Shown here: positions 12,401-24,700 of the stretch, one piece after another
Numbering within the stretch: the first letter of the stretch is position 1
Layout: each line of letters opens with the position of its first letter
Assembly: GCA_038380795.1 (NCBI GenBank)
Contig: CM076266.1
Location: 30,640,145 to 30,704,144 of the forward strand
Origin: Pyrocephalus nanus
Lineage: Eukaryota > Chordata > Aves > Passeriformes > Tyrannidae
Direction of reading: 5' to 3'
Length of the DNA: 64,000 bases
Translations under genes and position numbers: made by a program
The notes under the pieces: generated by a model
The model's database searches: none
What the model was told of the DNA's origin: nothing
What the model saw: the letters and a program-made list of their open reading frames with translations, nothing else

Positions 12401-15400
12401 TTTCAGTTGTGGCGGTAACACTGTAATTTCCCATTAGTAAAAGTAATAGTGACTAGTTTGGTTTGGTTTGGGTTTTTTTTCCACTTAGCCCCAGTATGGT
12501 TTAGCATTATTAATAGACTTAATTAACTGCAGTGAAATGCTGATAAGAGAGTATCTTCCAGCCTTAGTGAAACAAAACCAGAATATTTCCAAAGAAGGTA
12601 GAGACAGAAAAGAAAAATATGTGTTTCACTTGATTAGATGGAAGAAGCATTTTCACCAAAGCAAAGAGATAATGGTTAATCCTCTGTAAAAGCTCAGATC
12701 AATGACAGTAGTTCTTCAGTACTTGAAGGACTCAAGAGGTACAGTTATTCCTTTTTCACTGCCATGCCCTGAGTAACTTTTTTTAAACACAAAGCTAGAT
12801 GGAGCAATAATCTCAAAACATTAGTGAAGTCAGTTTTGGTCTCATATGTTCTTAAAATGCTGTGAATCAGTCTTGGGTTGTACATATTCCCTTCAAACCA
12901 CAGAGCTACTAGAATTTGTCCTTTCTGTAATCCATATCCGTGTAAATATTATCACCCATATAAATAGAGAACTATTGTTTACCATCACTGCCAGTGACTC
13001 ATTAGAGTGAAGCACTTGGTTAGGTAATTAAGAAACAGTTCTAAGCAATGAGCAGAATTTTCACTTATTAGTTAAGAATAAAGTCTCAGTGTAGCTAATT
13101 AAATCTCAGTTTAGCAAGAATATAATTGATTAAGGTGATGGTAGCCATCTACAGTGTAATCTCTCCCTCATCATTAGCAATATCATAGAGATATCTACCT
13201 CCCCAATTCCTTTCCAGGGCACCTGCAGGAAATACCCTATTCTCATTGCTTTTCACTTGGGCTTAGTACAACTGAGAGTTCTTCTCACTTCTTGAAGTGA
13301 ATTCCTAGAATGGCCTTTCACACTGCACTGCTTTTGACAATTTTCAAGTATGATGTTCGTACTGCTTCAGATAAGGCAAATCAGGGAGATGTTTGTCTTG
13401 GGGAAAAAAGACATTTTGTTAATGAAATTGAAATTCACTTTTAACTAGCAATGGAAATGGAAAGAGATTAGAAGACTTGCTATAGGTAACTCTGTTTTCT
13501 CTGTTCAATGAGAAAAATATGTTGAATTATGAAACTGGAGCTCTAGGTTTCAGTATCAATAATTATTCAATAATTTCCATTATCTAAACTTTAGCAACCT
13601 GACTATAAGTCTCTATAAAAAGGGTAGAAAGATAAAAGATGCTGAAGAAAGATACTCAAAACTTGTCAAATGGGGCACTTCTAATGAAATTTTTGCAATT
13701 CTTCTAAACAGATCGAGCAGCTCAGTTACTGTGTGGAAAACTGTTGGGGTCTTCTTGGGACTGAGAGCACTGAGTTAGAAAATATATTTAAACCACATTT
13801 CTTTCCCTTTTTTTTTTTTTCTTTTCCTCTTCTGCTTTTCCATCATTTGACTAGGAAAATTGAGATGATTTTTTATGTCTTCAGCATGTAGCATGTTTAA
13901 ATCTATTAATTTTGAGACAGCAGCAATCAAAGAGTAATTGCTTTCTTAAGCATAACATTTCTTTTGGATTTTTTTTCCTTTTCTGCCCAAACTCTGCTCT
14001 GATATATTCCCTTTCTTTTCTCTTCTCTTTCTCCTCTACTTTTCTTCTGTAACATTTCTTTCTTTCTCATGAAGAATGATTTTAGTTTCTTTTTCTGTCT
14101 GCTCTAGTAACATGAGTGAGGATGTCACTGTACTTGCCTCTATAGACTGATAGTAGGCAGTGCCTTTAACAGGATTTTTTGAGCATGTTGCATTATTAGT
14201 CAGATAAGCAGATGAAAAAGGATCATCAAGCCAGCATGTCTTGTCAGCTTCAGATGCACCAGGAGAGTAGGACAATACTTGCTCTTTTTTTTTTTTTTTT
14301 TAATTTTTTTTGAATGAAATATATTCCCGTGAATTGTATTCACTCAGAACCATTGAACTATTTGTTCTTGTTGCGTTATCACTCTAGAGTTTAAACTATT
14401 AAACTCTGCAGCTGTACTGTGATCTTAAGGGAACTTCCCAGTCGTGGTATATTACCAACTGAGTTTAGGTTTCTTGTGACAAACAACCGTTATTATTTCT
14501 CAGATGACAGGCGTGAGGGGAACTAAAATTCTTATGATGGCCTCTATTGTGTAGCTGCATTGCCTTCTGATAAGACAGAAGGTAATCCCACACTGATCAA
14601 CCCTGTTGGACACTCGTGACAGAAACACTATGCAATAATTTAAGTCAGCAAGAGACAAAGAAATTAAATTAAATTTGTGAATAGAGGATGCTGCCTTTTT
14701 GTTTCTTTGTTGGTTGGTTGGTGTTTGTTTGTTGTTTTTTGTTTGTTTTTTTAAGACCATGTCTAGTAAACTTGTTTATTTCCTGAAAATCAAGATATAT
14801 AGATTTGAATAATTTGAGCACAATGGCTTCACAGAATGACTCCTGTTCCTTGTTGGGCAGCTGCTAGTCAGAGAACATAAAGCTGTAAAAAACCTGTAAA
14901 GTATGGATGCTTTGGTGTTTGACTTTTCTTTGGTTTCTAATGTCCTTTTCCTGCCTTTTCTTTTTTGAGAAAGTTGGAAAGTGGGTGAGAGAATCTTACA
15001 AAACACTGCACCCAGCAATGGCTTTTCCAGCTATGGCTACCCTGTGCTGCAGCTGCACATTATCACTGATGATTGCAAAGGGAGAGCAGATGCTGGCCCT
15101 TTTTTTCCCCAAGCTGTCACATAAACTGTCTTTTCATAAGGCTGAATGTGCTGGACTGAAGAATTCAGACTGAATTTGCTGTACTTGTAGCAATTCTGCA
15201 ATATTACAATGGAATTGTCAAACCCTTACAGAAGCTCTTGGAGGAACCTTTGGTGGCGTTCTCCTTTTGTGCTCTTACAAATAGGTGCGTAGGTAGAGGG
15301 AATTGAAAAGTCTAGGAGAGAGGCAGAATTATTCTGTGTATGCCAGTGGGTTAATTATCTTTTTGGGTTTTTTGATCTTGACCTTTTTTCTCTATTTTAT

Positions 15401-18400
15401 TGGCAGACACGTAAGTTATCAGTAGCATATTGTAATGTAGATCAAGAATCATACCTCTGTTACGGGAATATGAAACTTTGATTAAGAGTGATGTCAGACA
15501 CTGCCATTTCAAAATCAGACTTGCAGTAGATGCAGAGAAAAGAATGAAATGTGAAATACTTTTTCTGTTGGTTCAAACTGAAGAGTGATGTTGAACTGGA
15601 AGATGAATTATGGTCTTCTGTTTAGCAGCCTCTGTCTTGTTGTCCACTTCTGTTCCTTGTCTCTTCTGAACAGAACACTTCTGGTTCAGCTGTCACTTAA
15701 ATACATGTTTCCAGATCTGAATCAGATGCTGTAGCCATGCTTTTAAACTCATCTGAATTTCTATTCTGGTATTGTAGGTTGTGGTTTATTTTTCTTATCC
15801 ACTTCACTGACAAATCTACAACCTTCTCTTTCTTCTGGGCCCCTTGTAGAGCCACCCTCATCTTTGATTTTGTAACCCGTTTTCTGCCAGCCTTTCTCTC
15901 TATCTCACAGTATTACAGAATATATTTTGGTGTTTCATTCTTCAGCCAATGGACAGTCCTATGCTGCTTCTCTTCCTCTGTACCTTTAAACCTATAACAG
16001 CCTTTATGCTTTCTGTTTCACAGCCTTGTTCTTTTCTGGGACTTGCTACATTACTTATTATCTTTATCTGTTTTCTGCTGCTCACCTCTGCCCAGGCAGC
16101 CTCTCAGAAGCTGGAGGCTGGAGATTGCAGAATAAAAATAATTTTATTAACAAAACCATGGTTAGGGTATGTGAAAGTATTTTTCTCAGGTTTATTTTCA
16201 AATGGTAAATTTGTCTGAACTGCAAAATGAGACAAAAATTGATGTTGTACTAATCTCCTTGTGGTGATTCTGCTCAAACAGTCAGCCTATGCTAAATCTG
16301 CAGTAGTTATTTGCTGGTAAGGGCTAAAAATTCAGTTTTGGGGGGCTAAAATCTTCCTTGCAACTAACCAAAGAAGGAATAGATTGAGCCATTTGTGAAC
16401 ACGCAGGAAGCTCCTCAGGGGCCATCCTTCCATGTAAAGACTGGAGCAGTGGAAGTAGGTGTCTCCTTCTTCTCCCTCTTTCTGATTCCTCTATGTCTTT
16501 GGGCAACTCTTTCTGTGATACACACTTCCATGGTTTCTTGAGGTTCTGAGTTAAAATTTCTCTTCAACCTGCCACTCTTCAGTGACATTATGGAGAAAAT
16601 AATAATAATAAAAAAGTTTGCTTGTTGTCAGTGCTGACCTCACTGGGTTTAAGTTCATCCAGGATTCTTAAACTGCACCATTAGCTTTGGAGAGTATCCT
16701 GCACATCCAAATCGGTTTTAATAAACAGTTGGTACAGACAGGAAAAAATAGGCTTTGGCTTGTGAAGAGGTTTGATCAGGTAATCAGAAATCTAAGTCTG
16801 TTTTGTTTCTAATAGGGCCTTCTGAAGAAATGTTACTCTGCTGAGGCTGCATACCTGTTCCAGCAGGACAAGTTCTACGATGTCAGCTATGACACTGGTG
16901 ACAAGTCCATTCAGTGCAGCAGACGTCCGGATGCATTCAAATTCTGGCTGATGTGGAAAGCATTGGGAACAACAGGCCTGGAGGAGAGAGTAAACAGGGC
17001 ACTGGCTTTGGCAAGGTACTGCCTCTCAATTTTGAATACATCTACTCTTGTCTAATTCGCTGAAATGTTGACAGTGCTGATACTCCGTATCCTGGAACAG
17101 ACCACCTTGTTATTTCTTTCCCCTCTCTTTTTGCTTGTGTATAATAGGAGGAACTAATAACAATAATAATTAGTGTTATTGCATTTGCTATAATATTTAG
17201 TAGTAATTATTGCTTTTAGCGATAAGCATAGATGTTGGTAAACTGTGTCATCCAACATTTATATTATCTGAACCAGGCACAGGATAGACTTACCAATACA
17301 CCTTCTTCTAACTCAACTGTGTGTTCTGATGTCAATGTAAAAACAGCCTTGTGTGCCAGGATCTTATCTGTGTCTAGCAATAAGTGAATTAGGCCTTCTC
17401 CTGTCACTGCATTCCTCATGACCAAGGAAATGCAGAAAGCTAATGATGCAGGGAAATTCATATGAGAACCCTATTCATTTTAGCATGTAGTAGAGCTGTA
17501 TGAAGGCATACTGTTCTGACATGCTTGGTTTTTCTCCACAAGTTTGTTGAAATTCTTAATGCCTACAGTGTGTTCTGTCAGGGACAGAAACACCTTCTTC
17601 TTGTGATCTTCCCCACACATCCTCTTCAATTTCACTCAGTTTTTGGTCTTGCAGAAATAATTTTCGCAAGTTGTCCCAGTTTAAATGGGACAAGGGTCTT
17701 CTGCTGAGGATGGATTAGGAGGAAAAGACCCAAACTTCTTTTCTAAGCAATTATTAATCCAAAACCAAGAGGCTTTGATTGAAGGAAGAAAAGCAAATTA
17801 TGGAAAAGGGAAAACAAAATAACAGCCCTTTATTAAAAGGTATGTTTGTATTAACAAGAACACAAAAAAAACCCCCAAGTAAACAACCAAGCAATACTCC
17901 TATACCCACCAATAATCCCCTTCAAGAACAAAACCAATAAACCGGCAAAAGGAAAATTTAAATAGTTCAATTTTTAGCACCCTTTGGTGCAGTTCCAACC
18001 ACAGTCAGCAGGGGGCGCCGTCGGGTCACTGGAGATATAAAACTTGTAATGTCCTGTACCATTCACCAGGTGGCGCTGTTGGGTCGTTGGAAGTGCAGAA
18101 CCTGTAGTGTCCTATGGTAGTCACCAGGCAGCGGTGTTGGATCACTACAGGAGCAGAGCTTGTAACGTCCAGTGCCTGTCACCAGGCAGCGCTGTGGGAT
18201 CCCTGGTCACTGCCACATGGGATGGGAAAAAAAGGGGAGGAAAGGGAAAAAAACAACACCCCCCAGGGTATATCGGAGAAAAAACAACAAAAAAACTTGA
18301 TTCCCCTTCCCTTCCCAAGAAAGAGGAGGGGGGGGAAGGGGAAGGGGGAAGCGGAAAAAAACACCGATAAAACAGAAAGTTCTCACAATGGAAGAAAAAA

Positions 18401-18702
18401 ACTCACGAACTCCGGGGGGGTCTCGGTGAGCCGGGACAGCTGGGAAGAACAGCAGCAGCCAAAAAAAACCACAACTCCCCTCTGACAGGAAACAACAAAA
18501 AAAAAACCCAAAAGAACCAGCGTGTCTGCCGCTCACAGCAGCCTCTGCTCCTCTGCAGCCAGAGCCGACTCCCCCCACCTCCCCTCTTTCCAGCCACACA
18601 CCCCAGCCCCCCCCAACTCCTCCCCCTTCGTTGCTAGGAGACTGATGTTTCGGCCATTAGCGATCTGGCCAATTCTTTTGTCTAACCTGATGGGCTCCCT
18701 GA

Positions 18703-18747
<45 letters not shown>

Positions 18748-21700
18748 AGGGGGAAGGGAAAGAAAAATTCCTTGCTGAAGTCAGAACTATGACACAAGTG
18801 AATTCAGCAGAGTGATTGCTAAAAGGTGTTTCTCTAAAGTGGTGGTGATGTTTTGGTTTCTGGGAAGAAGCTTCCATACCCAGCTGGTTTTCTCTTCTCA
18901 TAGAAGAAATTATTTTGAAATAAGATAGATAATGTCCCATTAAAAAGAGTTAACTTTAAGTATCATGATTGTTCAGGATTTATACAAGGTAAACCACAAT
19001 GAAAATTTCACCAGACTAGCTACACCTTGCCATAAGTCAAATAATTGATATTGACATTTTATTTTTTTATGAGCTAGCAAGACAAAAAGAACTCAATGTT
19101 TCTTCAATGAAAATTAAAGGAATAGTCTCACTATAATGAAGTTACTTAAATAAAAGGTAAAAATAGACCTGATCTAAATCCTGAGTGGATTTAAAGGGAA
19201 TTAAAAGAAAGAAGCAAAACCAGAAAAGCTCAAATGAGCTGTGACCTTTATTTTATTTTTGTTTAAAGCCACTCATTTTTTGACTGGTTATATGTTTTTT
19301 AATATCTTCTGGTTAAGTTGCACCTTGTTTTTGTTCTGAAGCATTCTACTGTTCTTTGTCTGTATAGAGTAAGCAATTAATTCCATTATCAGTAGGGGAA
19401 TTCAGCCTTATCAAGGTCATTGGCCAAGATTTTTTTGACTGTGTAGTGACTAATGACCTTTATGGGATCAATATTTCTGTTGGAAAAATTGGAAATCAAT
19501 ATTTATGTTAGGATCCAGTTGGTAGCACTTCTAAGGAGTGACTGGCTTGTCTCTTTCTCGATTGTTTGTTTTGAGTTTTTTTCATAATGAAGAAATTTTA
19601 ACTTTCTGGAACTAGTCTACTGACTACAGAATTTAAGGGCAATATTGTTTTTTGGTTTGGTGAGTTTTTTTGTTTGTTTGTTTTTTGTTCCCTGTAGCCA
19701 AACAGACCTGCAAAGGTCCTAGGGTAATTGAAGGCATGTATTTCTGATAGATCAAACTTTGCTTATTGGCTATTCCAGTAATATCCTTTTGTTCTGGAGT
19801 TGTATCATGCTTTCCAGGTATTAAATATCCCAGGAACATCATGATGCTGCCGATTTGGAAAGAGTTTTAAAATAGCTAGAGTAGAGCATCCAGCTGATTG
19901 CTTCAGATTTTTTTTTTAAATTATTTTTTTCTGCCCAATTATTTTTAATGCAGGGATGTTGCTTTATGAAGTACACACACACAAAAAAAAATAGAAGTAA
20001 ACTGCTTTTCAAATGCAACTACGGTAAGCCTCTCTGCATTTTATGCTTCAGCTTCTTTGCAGTTTTTCTACGTTTCCTCTTCTGACACCCACTCTTAGCA
20101 GACATATGTCTACTTTCACTGCAGATCTCCACCCCTTATTTTCTGCAAGGCTTAATCATAGCAAATGCCACTTGTCTGTGTACTTCAGTCCTCACCAAGA
20201 CTCAAGCCTTTCTGATGTTCTGCAACAGTGACATGATAATAAAACTTCACTGTCAACTGTGGAAAGATGCACAGAGTAAATTGCTCCACTGCCATCAAAT
20301 GATCCCGGCAAGATAAATCATGGGCGATGGATTTTCTAATGGCTGTCTTCTTAGGCTATTGGCAGTGTAGTTAAGAACGTGATTAACAGTGTTGTGAACT
20401 TTACTGACATCAGATAGCCTACGTCAGATCGTGGTATAAAAAAAAAAAAAAGCACTTATGGTGGGAGGGAATGGTATCAAGTATTGTGAAATAGCTCTAA
20501 CAACAATAGACCTAAAAAAAAAAAAAAAGGTGATCATGCATAGATTTCTCTTTGTGATTTATTAGAGAAAAAATAAATTTAGGGCCACTGTTTTATGAAT
20601 AGCCAGCTGATGTTGCTGAATACTGGTTTTATAGCACAGACAAGTATCTTCTAATAAACAGGTCAAAAGCACCGAGCTTGTTTTACTTAAGACATTTACC
20701 CAACAGAAGTAGAAACAGCGGGTTTCCCCCAATATTCTCACATGATATCTACCCTTCTACTTGCCTTTCATCATGCTTCTCTTTCAACCTAAGTGGTAGC
20801 CTGGGCGTTAAAACAGCCAGATAACAAACAACTGCACAAAGTAGGATCTAAATGGTCATGAGAGAAACGACCCAGAACCTTGACTTGTTGCAGTGAGAGG
20901 GAACATCTCAACAGTGCCCACCACAACTCCCAGGGCTGCGTGCTGTGGGAACTGGCGCTGCACCACAGCAATTGCTTTGCTGGGGTGTGTGCCGAGGTAA
21001 TGAGACACAGGCACAGCACTTGTTAATGACAAACAGTGTGACAACTCCCTATGCACTGCTTTGAAAAACGTGTGCCATCTAGGGTATTGTTTATTGCTTC
21101 CCTAGCCAACCTGTTGCTGCAGCATGTCTGCCAAATAGCAGGCTTGCAGATACAACTGGGCTAGAGGTGTCCCTGGGGGGGCAAGCTTCAGGCACATGGA
21201 TAGGACCAATGGGGGTTATTTTGGCAATATTTTTCTTCCTCAAGTAGTAGATAAAAGAATCACTAGTGATGACCTGTAGTGCAGCTACAGGCAGGAAAAT
21301 GCCAAATAGTAAATAAAAGAACAGATTTGCGCAAAATCAGTAGTTTAACCGTGTCAGGTTATTACTGTTAGACAGCAAAATTTTCATGTGGAAGACTAAA
21401 ATTCTGTTGACATGGAAGAACTGTGTGAACTTGAGGTGAATTCTTTGGAGTTTTTCTTCAGAAGGCTTTGAGGAGAGGAGAATAAAGAGTGAAGTCCCAG
21501 CTGTGTCCTCTTTGCTTCAGAATTCCTATGTGATTGTGCCATGGCAAAGTTGAGGTTACGTTTTTGAAAAAATTCTATAAATTGCAGCTGTTTGTGTCCA
21601 AAGTTTTGATTCAAACCCATCTCCCCATTGAAGACTTTTGGGTTTTTCATACTTGTCAGGAGAGAGAGAAAAGAAATTCTCATCTCAGTATGTTAGCATA

Positions 21701-24700
21701 GGATGTCCAGGGATTATTGTGCATAAGCAGTGGCTCACTGAATGGAAATGTACTCTGTTGTGTACAGCGTGGAACAAGGGCAGTACTAGGAAAATTGCCG
21801 AGCTTCAAGTATGCTCAAACTTTTAAATTCTGGGCTAAACTAGGAGGTTGTGGTGATAATAGTAATGCAGCAGGTGTCAGGGTGACTATGAAATAACATT
21901 GCAACACAGCATCAGCCCTCAAGAACAAGAGATGGAGGGATTAATTTGTAAAGAGTGACATCAATGGAAATTTGCATTGGGAAAGTTCACAACCTGATGC
22001 AAATAGGATCAATTTGTGCTGTGTGGCTCCATTGAAAATCTGTGCCTGAGGACAGATTTCGGCTTCTCCTCAGTGTTCCTTGGCTGGCTGTAGCCTTCAT
22101 TTTTTTCCAGGAACTGATAGCTATTGCATTTTCACAGCAGGTAGAAATGAGGTTTAACTCTGTGGTTTCTTTAGTGTGAAAAAAAGAAAAAAAAAAAAAA
22201 AAAAAAAGTTAAAGACTTTTTTTTGTTGATTTCTGTTTGTATTGTTTTATTCTATGCTTTAAACCCCTGCATTTTTAATTACAGATACCTAGTGGAGGAA
22301 ATTAAAAAAAGAGAGGGATTTCAGCTTCTTTTGGAGGTAAGTGAAAGGGGAACTGAACTGCGGTTGTTATTGGTGGGGAGTGTCTGTTTTTTGATTTTTG
22401 TTCTCCTTAGTCAATTACCAATTTGTATTTGAAGTATATAATTTAATAAGTGTATGTATCCACAGATATAACTGAACCCACATAACATGCACTGTATTCC
22501 CTGTTAGGATAGATGAAATACAAAACAAAAAAATATTTTACTCTGTTCATACAACGTGAAAGCTGTTGAGAACAGAGGCTTTTGTTTAGTTCCTGCAGGA
22601 ATGGGGCGTCTGGATTAAAAGTGGGATTGAAGGTAGTGCTGTAGTATGGACAATAGCACTTCCTGAGAAGGAAGTTGAGCAAGGATTAAGAAAAAGTTTT
22701 CGGCAGTGCAGGGGGACGAGCAATGAGAAGTCAAAGAAAGACTACTGTCAGGGACCTATGCCCAGTTCTGTGAGCCCTTTTCCTGAAAGTAAGTTGGCCT
22801 TCAGACAAAAAGCTTAGAGAGATGATTCTCTGATACAGGCAGTGAGGAAAAAAACCTGTAATGAGAATTGCTCTATGGCCTGGAAATGCCACTTGTGCTT
22901 GAGTCATCTTGAACTCTCTTGTGCTGTAAGTGCTTAGCTGCTTGGATAAGAGCTGTGACAAGATAACTAGAAATAGAGTGTGAAGCATGGCTGGGGGGAT
23001 TTTTTTTAGGATGAATGGTATTTTCAGAGGGGGATGATGTATTTGATGTGTGAAAGGAAACTGAGATAATCAAGAAGGCAATATAGGCGATGGCAATATG
23101 GTAATATATGCCATCTGTCTACTCCTGCCATCTGATTTTAAATAGTTTTAAAATAAACTAGTGCTTCTGAGGAAGGCACTGCCTTTTCAGTGTCTGTGTT
23201 TATGTGTGTACTCAATGCATGCTCTTTGGGGAAAGAAATGGGACTTTAAGAGCTGAGCTTTATTCCATTCAGTGGCAACACACGGCAGGTTTGCACCTCT
23301 GTTCCTGCTGACAATGATATTCTTCTTGATGATTAAATTGTATTTAACGCATTCTTTGAAGTGAAGTGGAAAATGATATGAGCAGCTCTCAGTGCCCTTT
23401 CATGAAAGAACATGTCTCAGCTGGTGGGCTCTACTCATTCAGGAGACTGCCTGGGATTATAATAGCAGCCACGTTCACAGTGGGGTAAAGAGATGGTGTG
23501 ACTCAGCTACCAAGCTCTCTTTTAACTTTTTTTTTTCTTTCAAGTAGTACCAATGAGGATGGCATGTGGGAGAGGAGAGGAGTGTGCAAGATCATAATCC
23601 ATGTTATAATTTAGATGCCAGCTGAATACTGAGTTGCAAATAGTGTAGGTCAAGATTGATGTAGTGGTTTTATGAGTTGTGTTGAATGGGATTAGAAGGC
23701 ATATCTATTCCTCATACTATTGCTCTCTGTACACATAAAATAATAAAATTTTTTCCATATTAGCAGGAAATGTATAGAGATCCCAGACTAGTCTGCTGGG
23801 AATGTTTTCTCTATCATATATGACACAGAAATCTCATAAGCACAAAACACCTTATTTTATAATGCATGGTGAGGAGATGCTTTTGTTGTGAGCCTTGCGG
23901 ATAACTCTCTGCTGAGCTTAAAGGCAAAACTTGTCTCGAGGGAAACAGAAATGCGGAGTCTCAGCCTAAGACCTGCTTAGATATTGGACAAGATACATTC
24001 AGGATATGGCACATACCCTGCAAAGGGTCCTGAGAGTCTTATAAAATGTGGAAATAGAGAAAATCATTAACTCTAGAACTGTATAGTGTGCTCTATGATA
24101 TAAAAGGAGATTGGCATTGTTCAGTAGAAAAATTACTAGGTGCGCAAGTGTTAATTGGTGACAAAAATTAAACTTGTGTGTTTTGTGGGAAAGGCACCCT
24201 AGGAAATTTCCATCAAAAAAACCTAAAACACTGAAAAAAGAAAAATGTGTTAAAGGTTGCTTCAAATTTGAATTCTGTAAGTTTCCCTTCTATGCCTCTC
24301 TTATATTTTTCCAAACCAGAATTTTTTTGTGAGCAAAACTGAGTTGAATGTGGATGTAGGAAGATAAAATTAAAACCCCAACAGGTTTCCTTTTTCTGGC
24401 AGCAGGAACAGAAATGGATTATACAAAACTATTCCTAGTTTCAAAAAAAGGAAACAAAAGGTTATCTGGAGAAGGAAGTTCTAATGAAAAGGATATAAAC
24501 TCAAAGGCCTCTCCCCTTCCCCCCTCCCCCCAAAAAATAAAGCAGAACTCTTTGACAAGGTGTAATACATATCTCTGTCCCATTTGTTACATCTTGTAAG
24601 CAATCACTTGTTCTCTTGTTTAGCCGGAGTATGCAAACGTTTGCTTTTGGTACATTCCACCAAGCTTAAGACAAATGGAGGATGGACCTGAGTTTTGGCA

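Larger units (their letters stand above)
17672..18794 (-). mobile_element. Solo LTR of an endogenous retrovirus (ERVL-like), 1123 bp
   Basis: Begins TGTCCCAGTT on the + strand and ends AACTATGACA. The reverse complement of that end is TGTCATAGTT, so the termini form a TG..CA inverted repeat matching at 8 of 10 positions. CAAGT flanks both sides. Orientation is inferred as minus: an AATAAA on the minus strand (17829-17834) is followed by T/G-rich sequence about 160 bp before the low-coordinate end, as in R-U5. No internal gag/pol/env sequence is present, so it is a recombined solo LTR. The minus-strand 5' (U3) half holds a (CA)n repeat and strong G-runs. The middle holds a 58-bp tandem array. 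Open frames inside it are chance products of low-complexity sequence. Class assignment rests on the 5-bp duplication only. Confidence 0.88.
17016..22284 (+). other. GADL1 intron, 5.3 kb, containing a solo LTR
   Basis: Dominated by the 1123-bp solo LTR at 17672-18794. Outside it are poly(A) runs at about 20438-20450, 20514-20528 and 22179-22207. The last ends 77 bp before the next acceptor. No coding gene was seen. Confidence 0.75.

Noticed and set aside
18107..18940. Several overlapping open frames on both strands of the LTR (up to 135 codons)
   Set aside because: Produced by G/A-rich and CA-repeat sequence inside the solo LTR. There is no retroviral protein signature.
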